Positions 48,301 through 58,953 of a DNA stretch of 64,000 bases are shown in pieces. The first letter of the stretch is position 1; each line of letters begins with the position of its first letter. The stretch is from positions 1,619,521,711 to 1,619,585,710 of the forward strand of contig OY856409.1 in the NCBI GenBank assembly GCA_963693085.1, read 5' to 3'. A model generated the notes under the pieces. That model did not search any database. It worked only from the letters and a program-made list of their open reading frames with translations, and had not been told where the DNA came from. A program made the translations under genes and the position numbers. The stretch comes from Alisma plantago-aquatica (Eukaryota > Streptophyta > Magnoliopsida > Alismatales > Alismataceae).

Positions 48301-48791
48301 TAATCTACAAAATATAATTGCAAATTAATAATAACTCACACATAAATCCCTCCATATTAAATCTTTCTTCTCCTTAGAAACTTTATGCCAAGAATCTAAG
48401 CGACAACCACAATGGCTACGAGTTACAAACCCAAGATATGAAATAAATGAATTGCGATTCACACCACATGCATTTCCTGCATTATCGAAATCCACAACAA
48501 GTTTGGGTCCATTGCCCTTTTGCGAAATTAACTTCTTCATCATAGTGATTCCCCTTCTCTTGTCAACTTTTTGGTGTTGTTGATCAAGTGCCTCAAGTGC
48601 TTCAGCTGGTACCTGTGCATCATCAACCTAAAATTTGACAAAATAATTCACATTTACAAGATATAACTATAAATGGACATATAGATATAAATATATGATA
48701 TATTTTTAAAACTTACATTGTGAGGCGGCGCATTGATGTCCTCACCCTCACGGTAGTCATCAGCACGGTCATCAGGAGAATGGTTAGCCAT
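45350..48791 (-). CDS. CACTA-encoded Ptta/En/Spm-type protein fused to a Ulp1-like cysteine protease
   Basis: Exons by GT-AG and phase: 48,717-48,791 (MANHSPDDRADDYREGEDIN), 48,340-48,627, 48,052-48,258, 47,702-47,950 and 47,425-47,616. All five are in phase 0 and total 337 codons. They hold the plant Ptta/En/Spm domain (WHKVSKEKKDLIW, LHRKCVMQHCGRVLRNYRTN, KEEWDAFVTSRQTNEFK, DVWIAGRQNKKGEIPKA). Later exons near 47,163-47,343, 46,787-47,043 and 46,549-46,710 add an acidic/proline linker and a VPVGWIRVSPIHIFP block. The C-terminus is a Ulp1 (C48) domain: GRHWELLVIAPETFTVYYLD (catalytic His and Asp, 45,957-46,076), then TQDNGWACGYYVMRYM (catalytic Gln and Cys, about 45,660), ending WDPDSK at 45,350. 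Ulp1 enzymes cleave SUMO conjugates. Two middle junctions and one near 46,220 do not close in phase with the best sites, so it may be damaged or mis-split by me. Confidence 0.7.
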
Positions 48792-48799
48792 CTGCAAAT

Positions 48800-48980
48800 T
48801 CACATTCAAATTGTAAAGTTCACATTGTAAAGTAGTAATTCAAAGTGTAAAGCTCACATTGTAAAGTAATTCAAATTGTAAAGTTCACATTGTAAAGTAA
48901 TTCAAAGTGTAAAGCTCACATTGTAAAGTAATTCAAATTGTAAATCTCACATTGTAAAGTAATTCAAATTGTAAAGTATC
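48800..48980. repeat. 31-bp tandem repeat upstream of the CACTA gene
   Basis: About five and a half units of a 31-bp sequence containing TTGTAAAGTTCACATTGTAA lie directly 5' of the ATG on the minus strand. The first unit is slightly longer. AAAGTTCAC and AAAGCTCAC variants alternate. Confidence 0.85.
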
Positions 48981-49024
48981 CATTCTATGATCAAAGAGAA
49001 AAACAAGTATATATTAGGACAAGA

Positions 49025-49376
49025 TTAGGCCAACAAATACATGTGATGTCATTCTTATATATAATAAATGTGTACCACCTATCCCATTCTTGAACACCTA
49101 ATCTCACTAGTAAGTGTATAATGTGTATTGGGTTTTCGAGAAAATTTCGGCAGCATTTCCCCGCTGTTCTCCAAGTACATATGTACTTAGAGAACAAACG
49201 GGGAAATGCTATGGAAATTTTCTTGAAAACCCAACACACATTATATACACTTACATCCTAAGCGAGATTAGGTGTTCAAGAACAGTCCCAAACCGGGGAC
49301 TATCCAAGATTTACTCCTAATGAGTAAATCTTGGATGGGTTTCTAGGCCAACAAATAATGTGTTGTCATTCTTATA
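49025..49376. repeat. Long hairpin flanked by a direct repeat, inside the CACTA element
   Basis: Arms of about 95 bp at about 49,086-49,180 and 49,181-49,283 are inverted copies, meeting at AAGTACATATGTACTT. The outer ends read ATTCTTGAACACCTAATCTC and GAGATTAGGTGTTCAAGAAC. A direct repeat AGGCCAACAAAT...TGTCATTCTTATA brackets it at 49,027 and 49,346. A second small palindrome (AAGATTTACTCC...GAGTAAATCTT) lies at 49,307-49,333. It could be an inserted foldback element or a hairpin-RNA source. Confidence 0.75.
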
Positions 49377-49944
49377 CCTAAAATCCCAGTTCTTCAAGTT
49401 AGGGTGATTATTGATGTCTTTAAAAGCATGATTGGCAATTTAGGGAAAAGTTCATCATTTACATTCCAAGCATGTCACATGTGTGCATTACAGTTCATCA
49501 TTAAGCAAAAGAAGGGTGATTAGGATTCTCAATATACTCAACAATGAAACAAGTTAAACATGTGTGCATTACAGTTCCTCATTTACATTCCAAGCATGTC
49601 ACATGTGTGCATTACAATTCATCATCAAGATATCTATAACTTACTTAAACATTCAATTATGAAGTAAATATACACTTAATTCAGAATAGCATGAGGCACA
49701 AATAAGTAGATGAAAAAATACAAATAAGTAGATTCGGGTCTGGGCCTAAAGTCCGAACTCAAGGCTGTGATTTTCGTGGTGTTTCCCGGACAGAACTGCC
49801 CCTGGTTCAGACCTTCTTCATGCACAGGTGGAAAGGGCTCAGCTAGAAATGCAGCTAGGTGCTGCTCGTGGCTGAGGGGGCTGTGGAATCAAGTTTAGGG
49901 CTCTTAGTCGGAGTCAAGGGCGACATTTGGTAGTGTTGGTCATT

Positions 49945-50405
49945 CCTAGCTACTCCTGGACGGCGTCGCTACAGCTGCGGCTACTACTTCTGGCCGCCGG
50001 CGCTGCTCTATAGGTCGGGCACTGCTAGGGTGAGGTAGAGGAAGAAGAAGGGCGGAGGAAGGTCCAGCGGCACCGCGATGGTTGGGGTTGGGGCTAGGGT
50101 AGAGGCGGTTGGGGGTGGGGTGGTGGTGGCTGGTGCGGGAGCGGCTGCTAGCACTGGGGAGGCGGATGGCAGTGTGGATGTTGGTGCTGCCGCTGGGGAT
50201 TGGGTGGAAGTGGTGGCCGTCAGGGAAAAGCAAGGCGGAGGAGAAAAGGGTTACCTTGCTGGCAGAGCAGAGCGGCGGCAGCACCAAGCGGCGACGGCAC
50301 CGAGCGGAAGATTTAGCTGGAGGCAGCACCGAGCGGCGGCAACACCGAGCGGCGACGGTGGCACGGATGGCAGGGAGCGGCGGCGGCAGAGCAGCGGGGG
50401 TGAGC
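49945..50405 (-). promoter_or_regulatory. GC-rich island at the 5' side of the CACTA gene
   Basis: GC- and CpG-rich sequence with imperfect GCACCGAGCGGCGGC-type repeats (50,260-50,380) stands out in an AT-rich window. It lies between the right sub-terminal repeats and the gene. The equivalent place in maize En/Spm holds a GC-rich, methylation-controlled downstream control region. The 153-codon minus-strand frame here is Pro/Arg/Ser-rich and shows no domain, so I treat it as compositional. Its role is inferred from position. Confidence 0.5.
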
Positions 50406-50487
50406 AAAAATCTCTGGAGCTAACTAGCTGCAATCGGGAATGAAACAGGGAAAGGGGAAGAATCGGTCGGGCTGGTGAGCTATTAAG

Positions 50488-50853
50488 TTGACAATAAGTG
50501 TCGGTTATTTAAAAAAACCGACACCTAAACCTATAGTGTCGGTTATTTAGTTATGAACCGACACCTATACTAAGTGTCGGTTATTTAAAAAAACCGACAA
50601 CTAAACCTATAGTGTCGGTTATTTAGTTATGAACCGACGCCATATGTAAAATTTTGGAGCCAATTTTTTCGCTGGAATTTTAGGTTTGGCGGTTGAGTTT
50701 AGGTGTCAGTTGTTTATTAATTAACCGACACCTATTAAAAGCGGTACCCGTGTCTGGGCTCCCTAAGCAGATTGGATGTCTGTTTATTTTATCAACAGAC
50801 ACTGTAGACAATAGGTGTCGGTTTTTGTAAACAACCGACACCTTGAAAAGTGG
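50488..50853. repeat. CACTA right sub-terminal repeats
   Basis: GTGTCGGTTATTT and AACCGACACCTA foldbacks recur, including a unit of about 74 bp repeated twice (50,493-50,640), then GGTGTCGG...CCGACACC near the end. They match the left array in motif and layout. Confidence 0.85.
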
Positions 50854-50879
50854 CTTTATAAGCCATTTCTGTAGTAGTG

Positions 50880-50882
50880 ATT
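50880..50882. repeat. CACTA target-site duplication, right
   Basis: ATT directly follows the element end TGTAGTAGTG. Confidence 0.9.
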
Positions 50883-51457
50883 CCTTAGGTCCTTTCTAAT
50901 GAAACTCACATTACGAATGCCACCATGCTGACTAGCTAAGAGAGACATAATCTGAGCTATAGAAATATTCTGGTCATGCATAGCACCAACTAATTCCCAA
51001 ACCTTTGTTGACATATGTTGATGTGATCGATGAAATCGCTTCTTAGATGGACTTTGAGTGAGTTCATGGTTGTGCTCTTTCTCAAAACTTGTGACCACCC
51101 ACTTTGTGTCCACCTCTTGCTTCACTCGCATTCGAGCCTTACAACTTGTTCGTGTAGATGTCATGACTTTTTTTGGAGTACCCTTTCCATCATCATCATC
51201 GGATTTCTTTATTTTTTGCAAATCTTCCAATTAACATACAAATACTCTACTAGTAACTTGTTTTGTTTTGGCAAGAAACATATTGAATCCCCTTACAAAT
51301 GTTGAACCCAACCTTATAAGCATATTGGTTATAAAATTCTTCATCCTTTTCAACAGACTCAAACTGCAAGCCTATATAAGGATCTGGATTAGATTGTACT
51401 TCAACCCTCTCATCATCATCCCTCTCATCCTCATCAAGTTCAACTCGTTCATCATCC

Positions 51458-52512
51458 TAAGAAAATAATAGAAAAAATTGTTACCGACAAAGACACACAC
51501 AAATTTAATGAATACACATATATAAACTTTGTAATGAGTATTTACCAGTCATGACATCGACATCAACATAAAAGCCCATCCCTATTAATATTCACTAATT
51601 CAGTCCCAAAATGTAATGAACAACAAACGACTGAATAAAAAGTGGCATGGTGACATGATCAATCGATATATTTTCTATTGAGCGTAACTAATTCAGAAAT
51701 AAGATAAATACAGTAGCTTAATGTCCTTATATGAAATTAAGTGGTGTACTGTTTGCTTGAGTCAATTAAGGAATAAAATCAATTTCTTTACACACTTGGT
51801 GCCTGCTATTGATCATAGCCAGTCATTGTTGTAGGTGGAGACAGAGGATCAGAAAGGGGCTCTTCCTCTATGCAGTTGCTTGTCCATCCACCACTATGCA
51901 GTCGCTCGTTCCATCCTCCACACAAGCTAGTTTCAGAGGTTGGGTAGGGGATCGGGGAGTTGGTCGTGCCGTTGATGACTGTGTGTCATTGAGAAATGCC
52001 CCCAGTACAGATCGTTAGATGGTCTATTGAGGATCCGTCGTGCAGTTGCGGGAGGAGGAGACGAGAGGAATTGAGTGGAAGAGATCTGGCTATGGGTCTC
52101 TGGCTGTTGTTGTGCGGCTGCGGGTCTCCGGCTGCTGTTATGCAGTTGCTGGTGGCATGCGTCTACTGGCATGGTGCGGCTGTTGGCATGCATTGTGACT
52201 AGAAGGTAGCAGAGAGGAAGGAAGTTGGTCTACCCACTGTTGAGTTTCGTAGGTTGGATAGGGGATTGGGGAGCTGGTGGTGATGTTCAGGAGCATCGTC
52301 TCATTAAGCAATGCCCCCTGACAGGGTATGTTGAGGAGTCGTCGTGCGACTGCGGGAGGAGAAGGCGAGAGGAAAGAGGGGGAAGAGTGAGGTTGTCTGT
52401 GTTAGTTGGGACAGAGAGGGTTGGGAGTCACAGGGAGTCTGGGAGTCAGAGACCCATTAACGCTGTTAACAGGGTTGGCAACCGAAGGAATTGCCTTTTC
52501 TTGCTTTCATCT
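51458..52512. other. Non-coding right arm of the MULE
   Basis: A possible first exon reading MGFYVDVDVMTG (minus strand) lies near 51,550-51,590 but does not join in phase. From 51,800 the sequence is GC-rich, with a diverged repeated GGTTGGGTAGGGGATCGGGGAG-type block (at about 51,938 and 52,252). This is probably the transposase promoter and 5' UTR. Confidence 0.45.
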
Positions 52513-52581
52513 GGATCTTGATCCAACGCCTAAAAACTGAGGTGTACAAGATCCCCTACACACTCGAGTGTATTGTAGCTC

Positions 52582-52584
<3 letters not shown>
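52513..52584 (-). repeat. MULE right terminal inverted repeat
   Basis: Reverse complement of the left repeat at 66 of 72 positions. It ends GTGTATTGTAGCTCAAC directly against TA repeats. Confidence 0.9.
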
Positions 52585-52644
<60 letters not shown>

Positions 52645-52646
52645 AA
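52585..52646. repeat. TA then GA microsatellite between two TIR elements
   Basis: (TA)n runs from the MULE end to about 52,621 and passes into (GA)n, which abuts the next element. Confidence 0.95.
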
Positions 52647-53041
52647 GAGTCAGGCTATAATACACTCGAGTGTATTCGTAGCAGAATACACTCAAGTAGT
52701 TTTTCATGGTGCAATATTTTTTCAAAAATCTAATCTGTTGATCTTCTTAAACATCTTGTGAATAGCTCATACGTAAAATTTCACTATATTTGGACATTTA
52801 TAGGCCATGTTATAAAGACCACAAAAATTATGCATTTCAAATTAGTTTCGCGCGTCGATTTTGTTGCCCTTAGATGAGTGACTTACACTCATCCAAATGG
52901 GCTCAAAATTTGTATGTAGCCTAGTTATAGTATGACGGTGAAGGTCAATTGTTTACATTTTGCAAAAAATAGTCTTGATATGCAAACACACTTGAGTGTA
53001 TTCGTGCGATCTGTACACTCGAGTGTATTCTATCCTGACTC
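52647..53041. mobile_element. Short non-autonomous TIR element B (395 bp)
   Basis: The ends are GAGTCAGGCTATAATACACT and, inverted, GAGTCAGGATAGAATACACT, both continuing CGAGTGTA. A second inverted pair, GAATACACTCAAGTG, lies just inside each end. It is flanked by (GA)n/(TA)n on the left and (TA)n on the right. Its inside matches element D in reverse orientation (GATGAGTG...CACTCATCCAAATGG). It has no coding capacity. Confidence 0.85.
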
Positions 53042-53071
53042 TATATATATATATATATTTATATATATATT

Positions 53072-53102
<31 letters not shown>

Positions 53103-53104
53103 AT
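53042..53104. repeat. TA microsatellite between elements B and E
   Basis: (TA)n interrupted by TTTATA units. Confidence 0.95.
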
Positions 53105-53889
<785 letters not shown>

Positions 53890-53891
53890 TA

Positions 53892-53962
<71 letters not shown>
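53890..53962. repeat. TC then TA microsatellite on the right of element C
   Basis: (TC)n to about 53,906 and (TA)n to 53,962. After it the older copia leader resumes. Confidence 0.95.
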
Positions 53963-53965
<3 letters not shown>

Positions 53966-54083
53966 AGACTCATTTGTGGAATTTTATTAGATATGCACTT
54001 CAACCAGTTTAATATTAACATCATATGAAATAAAATAAATCCGATCATATCAACTTAAATCTAGATACACCTTAAATTGGCAT

Positions 54084-54096
54084 GGCTCAAATACCA
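54084..54096 (-). other. Primer-binding site of the older copia element
   Basis: On the minus strand TGGTATTTGAGCC, two changes from the canonical TGGTATCAGAGCC, lies one base from the LTR end. Confidence 0.8.
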
Positions 54097-54097
54097 T

Positions 54098-56084
54098 TGT
54101 AGGAAAATCGAGGTGACATATAAGGTAGCAGAAATAAAAATTTAAATAATGATTCTCCTTATAGAAAGATTGCATCAACAACAATGTATCTAGGAAGGAA
54201 AGTAACAAGAGTTATACTTGGTCCTAGAGCAAGTCCAGTGACAACTCTTGATGCAATATCATTCTTCTTCTCCAAGCAACAATGTGCTTCTTCTTTGGGA
54301 GCAGCTTGCTTCTTCTTCAACATCACTTGAACAGTCGTCAGCAACGGCCTCCTGGCTTGGCACTACGAATGGTGGTTGACAGTGTTCTTCTAGTGGCAGA
54401 CAACAATCTCCCACTTCTAGAGTAGTCCATACAAACCACTGCGAACTCCACGTTGCGCTACCAGAGCCAACGAGAAAGAGTTGTCGCCTTCGAATGTCAA
54501 ACTGCTAGAGTTGATTTTCTCTCCCACAATTGTCTCTCCCTTGCTATCCCTTTCTTTGTTAGGTAGGACATGCTTAGGCTCTCTATTGGTTACCACAACT
54601 AGAGAGGACGACAATTGTCAGAGCAATTGTTGTGTCTGAGAATCCCCTAGTACCCCTCTATCTATAGGAGAGGCCAAGGTTAGGGTTCCCAATCCATGTG
54701 GGAGTCAAAAGTATGAAATTCATGAATTTTCTGAAAACTTCGAGTGGTAAATCGGTTGGTTCATGCAGTTTATTGTTTTGAATCACACAATTAATGCAAA
54801 ACATGATGCCAGCACTAATCCTTGATCCAATCGAATAGACCATTGAACTGGGCGGTTCATCCCATGAACCGGTCAGTTGGGACCTATGAACCGGTCGGTT
54901 AACTATGTGAAATGGTCGTTTCACACCCTGATTCAATCATTGATCAGCCAATGTTGATTCCAATTGACTTGACACTCCAATCGATTGATTTAACACTTGA
55001 ACTGGTCAGTTCAAAATCCAGTTAGTCAACTTTGAACCTTAGTTGTTTAATTTGAGTACCTAAACACTTTTAGTAATAAAGTTAAGAATCAGTCATGAAT
55101 GAACTCCTATCCTAAGTGTATCCTATGGGTGTGACCCTATAGATCCAAAATTATATTGGCGGTGAATGTCCATAACCAACTATGACATAACAAGCAAAGA
55201 GTAGAGTCTAGAAACACATCATTGCTATTCAAGTAGTTCGGAAAGTTTGAGAACAACTTCAACCTACAATATGTGATTAGTGTTACCGTGATCATATAGT
55301 TCCTTTGTCTCTGATAACTTGATTGAACTCGAGGCATGGAATCATCATCCTCTCAACATTCAATCCATGTTCATTGAACTAGAGTAGACTGTCTGAGATG
55401 CATGTAAGTTCACATATCACATATTGAATCACATGAGTATGATCGTACTTTTCTCAGTCTCACTTATCAATATCATGTAGGAGGGACAATCCCATCTACA
55501 TCATTCACACTCAATCCATGTGTGTCACAATGCACCCAAGCACCACCTTTATGGCAATCCTTGTTTAGGATCACTATGGATTTTGTCAAAGTACAAGAAC
55601 GAAATGTGATGAATGTAGTAACTTCGGGTCTAAGAACCACAATCACCATTATCACTATGACAGCTGATTCTGATTGCCATTCCACGGTCTCCATGTATCA
55701 CTCTCATGGTGGGTTTGACCGATACACTGTTCTCTAACACATACCTATGTGCTTGACTTTATATCACATATAATGACTGAATACTCTTTGATTAGCCAAC
55801 ACAAATCTATTCTTATGTATTATTGTTGTCTATTTTGCTTCCAATAGTGATATTCGACTAGGGACATAATAAGAATGTACATACTATTAACATTTGTATG
55901 ATCTCATTGTTCAAGACACACACTTCAAGACATATGTCATCGAGTAACATCATTCTTTAGACATCTACTATGTCTATGTCATCATCTCATGTTGAGACAA
56001 ACATAATATACATAATTTCCATTAGGTATCTAATGCTACAGTCCAATCATCATATGATTGGATCTCTGGGCATAAATACCAACA
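54098..56084 (-). repeat. Older copia 5' LTR
   Basis: Starts TGTAGGAAAATC and ends GGGCATAAATACCAACA (1,987 bp). It aligns by landmarks with the 2,245-bp younger LTR, including a weakened palindrome cluster at 54,750-55,030 and a weakened TATA box near 54,657. Confidence 0.8.
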
Positions 56085-57999
56085 AGATGTACCTCTACTA
56101 TAAATAATTTTAGTGTATTGTACATGCACAAATTATAAAGGCAAGAAACATGTTTAGTCGACATCAATTTAGTTCAACTAGAGAGGATGAGATCATCTAA
56201 CTTTTATACAATTAGGTCGGAGGACCTTCATTCATAAGATCTCATGGATTCAATATAAAATCAGGAAAATAATCTCAAGGAAATAGGATTCTCAAAAGGA
56301 TTTAATATTATACAAAAATTATTCAAGAGATGTCTCAAATGAAAAAATAGTTTAGTAGTCATTTTAGTAATGCCTAGATGAATCAGGAAGATGCACATAC
56401 CTTAGTTGAAAGCCTAAATATCCATTGCACCACTAACATTAGAGTCAGGGTCAGGGTCAGGGTCACACCAAACCTCCCACTAAACTCTCCATAGCTAAGC
56501 ATGCAACCACAATGTTCTTGGAACAAGCCCCTAGATGAGGTTGGTTGTCTCAAAGAGAAGTAGGGGGAATTCATGGCCTGAACTCAAGCCATGGAATTAG
56601 AAAAGCTTCTCATGATGGAAAGGAAGTCTCCTATCCATGAAATTAGAAGGAAATGGACTGAGGACCAAGAAATTGACCACATTTCCTCCAAAAGGTATAT
56701 GGACTTGATAAAGAAGAATCGACATGTTTAGTTGAACATATCTATGTATTTCACAAAGGGCTTTGATGTTCACGTAGTTTTGATTTTATAGGGAAGTTAA
56801 TAAGGATATCTCTAGTTTTGGGGATCGAGAACCACAAAAAGAATGATTTGGTGATTTCTTTCTTACTTGGATTTTGGAAGCAATAAGATATATTCCCATA
56901 CATAAACAAAGATGGAACCACTGGAGTGTAAAATCTCAGAAATAGAAGATGATATATATAATAAAATTAAGAATTAGATTGGGGGATGTGGTTTGACCGG
57001 TTCCTTTTTGTGGATATAAAATGTAGCGTGAAAGGAAGATCTTTAGAAAAAAATTACCCAGTAAAACAAGAATATTTACTTATATACTAGTATTTATAAC
57101 CTTTCTTATATGTTTTATTTAAGGAAACAAATAATAACTAAACAAAAATTTGACACGACATTCTTGTTTTGAGATTGTTCAGTGGATCACTTAATATATA
57201 AAGTATTTTTGGTAATATTCAAATAAATATGATTATAATGGATATTATGTTACTGTATTTGGCATTTATGCCCCTTTAGAGATCACCCACTCATGAAGGA
57301 ATTATATCCTATTTATATTTATTTAAATATATATTTTCATGTTAATTTGCCATCATGTATGCATAATATAATTTCCTTCTCAAAAAAGGCATTTATTTAA
57401 TTAATGTAAAGCTAGATTCTAGTTTTTAGTTCCAATATGTCTTAAATCATTTTAGTCATGCTTATTAAAAATTGAATAATACCAATTGCATGTAAGAGGC
57501 ACTTATTGATATTCTTGGTATGTATAATATAACAATTTACAATGTTTGAGGAATTGTGAAGGAAAGAGGGAATTTTAATAAGAAAAGCTTGTAAACAATA
57601 TTATTATTATTTATCAATTGTTAAACTTCTTATTATATGTGATTGTAATGCAGCATATTCCAATAAATTGTAACTTCATCATGGGAATCTACTTCCTTTA
57701 TGGTAATCTAGAGAGGATAAGTCTACCTTATGTAAATAGAAAGATAGATATTACATCAGACTTTATTGTCTTGCATGAATTCATATATTGTATTATGGAA
57801 TAATATCATTAAAATTCATATACAATCACCATATTTAGAAATGAGGATTTATTGGAATTAATTTATTATGAGATAAATTTCCCAAATTTATCACACATAA
57901 TACATTAATATTCATAAAGAAATATATCAGACAAATACAACTTAAATTGTCCCACTTGTATGAAATACACATTAATCTTTAGTAGACATTCGTGCATGT
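56085..57999. other. Unassigned AT-rich DNA
   Basis: I recognise no gene or element. There is a short AGGGTC run at about 56,443-56,462. The small open frames have no protein features. Confidence 0.5.
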
Positions 58000-58002
58000 T
58001 TT

Positions 58003-58004
<2 letters not shown>

Positions 58005-58058
<54 letters not shown>
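58005..58058. repeat. TA microsatellite
   Basis: Pure (TA)n, 27 units, about 35 bp left of element D. Confidence 0.95.
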
Positions 58059-58060
<2 letters not shown>

Positions 58061-58092
58061 ATAATGCCTTGTGTGTATATATAATGAAATAT

Positions 58093-58490
58093 AGTCAGAC
58101 GAGAATACACTCGAGTGTACAGATCACACTGTACACCCCAATGGTGTTTGCCTATGTAGACCATGTTTTTGTAAAATCTAATACATTGATCTTCATGGTT
58201 ACAATAATAATAGCCCACATACAAAATTTGAGTCCATTTGGATGAGCATAAGTCACTCATCCAAGGACAACAAAACCGACACACAAAAGTAATTCGAAAT
58301 GCATGATTTTTGCCTCTTTTAGATGCATGAGCTAAAAATGTCCAAATGAGTTGAAATTTATCATGTAGTATGTTCTTAACATATTTTAGAAGATCCATGG
58401 TTTAGATTTTCAAAATATTTGCTCCATAATGGAAAATGACTGAGGTGTATAGTGTCTCTGGTACACTTGAGTGTATTCCAGCTTCACTCA
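58093..58490. mobile_element. Short TIR element D (about 398 bp)
   Basis: The left end AGTCAGACGAGAATACACTC and inverted right end TGAGTGAAGCTGGAATACAC both reach CTC(G/A)AGTGTAC. The inside is the fuller version of element C and matches element B inverted. The flanks are short TATA-rich stretches rather than pure repeats, which may mark an older insertion. Confidence 0.8.
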
Positions 58491-58511
58491 AAATATATAT
58501 AAGACATTATT

Positions 58512-58530
58512 AATAGATATAATGATAAAT

Positions 58531-58576
<46 letters not shown>

Positions 58577-58593
58577 TTATCATTATATCTATT
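58512..58593. repeat. Perfect 22-bp inverted repeat around a TA tract
   Basis: Arms beginning AATAGATATAATGATAAAT at 58,512-58,533 and 58,572-58,593 are exact reverse complements. The centre is (TA)n. Confidence 0.9.
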
Positions 58594-58886
58594 GATACAT
58601 GCCTTGTATATATTATTAGGTATGCTAACTAAAGCATGGTTTACCTATATATATACACTTATAAAGTAGATATTAATTTTTCTTATTTTGTTATATTTTA
58701 CTCCAAATACCATACATTCTTATATTTCATTTCATTCAAATTTCCTCTAGGACTTTTTATATTGTTAAATCTAGGAAATGACAAATCAAGTTTCCAGCCC
58801 ATGTTAATTGTCTCAATAATAACAAACTAACTTTTGTGACCAATAACAAAGGAGAAAACTACTTCTCTCATTAGTTTCCACTTGAT

Positions 58887-58953
<67 letters not shown>

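Larger units (their letters stand above)
44499..50879 (-). mobile_element. CACTA (En/Spm-like) element carrying a Ptta/Ulp1 gene
   Basis: The ends are CACTACTACA and TGTAGTAGTG, an inverted repeat of at least 10 bp, with a 3-bp ATT duplication. Both ends hold arrays of GTCGGTT...AACCGAC foldbacks, the usual sub-terminal transposase-binding arrangement. One many-exon gene (45,350-48,791) runs on the minus strand, with a GC-rich island and a long hairpin upstream. No TNP2 (DDE) transposase motifs were found, so the element is probably non-autonomous. Removing it plus one ATT puts the surrounding transposase frame back in register (...KDLRN then ELVSL), which proves the insertion point. Confidence 0.93.
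42702..51457 (-). pseudogene. FAR1-type MULE transposase, broken and interrupted by a CACTA element
   Basis: Read right to left: an acidic start and YIGLQFESVEKDEEFYNQYA (FAR1 N-terminal domain, 51,310-51,455); RVFVC after a frameshift; SCKARMRVKQ...WVVTSFEKEHNHEL (end of the FAR1 zinc-binding domain, about 51,060-51,150). Beyond the CACTA come VITFDTTYMTNKYNIPFEPL and DSFIWIFQTFLDAM (MULE transposase core; first catalytic Asp in FDTTY), then TNQDLAMRKAI. After a frameshift near 44,070, EEFEDRWQRM supplies the likely catalytic Glu. ISCDCRHF, stop, then CCHALKVL is a SWIM zinc finger with a TAG at 43,401. The tail contains GTRKPQRFKPP. Stops also occur at 44,478 and near 51,240. The protein would cut and rejoin the element's ends; this copy is dead. 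Intron positions are uncertain. Confidence 0.85.
40444..52584. mobile_element. MULE with FAR1-type transposase remnant, flanked by TA microsatellites
   Basis: The ends are inverted repeats: 72 positions with six mismatches by direct alignment, both starting GTTGAGCTACAATACACTC and both containing TGTACACCTCAGTTTTTAGG. The interior carries a broken FAR1/MULE transposase gene (minus strand) and a broken GRF-zinc-finger gene (plus strand). A 6,381-bp CACTA element sits in the transposase gene; without it the MULE is about 5.76 kb. Flanks are (TA)n(GA)n on the left and (TA)n on the right, so the usual 9-bp target duplication cannot be seen. The end core, ACACTC(A/G)AGTGTA, is shared with three short elements nearby. 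Confidence 0.85.

Noticed and set aside
49946..50443. Frames of 104-153 codons on both strands in the GC-rich island of the CACTA
   Set aside because: Compositional bias (Pro/Arg/Ser or Gly/Ala/Glu), mutually overlapping and with no domain. A captured gene fragment cannot be excluded.
58891..58952. TA microsatellite as a further TIR-element site
   Set aside because: I found no inverted ends or family core beside it.
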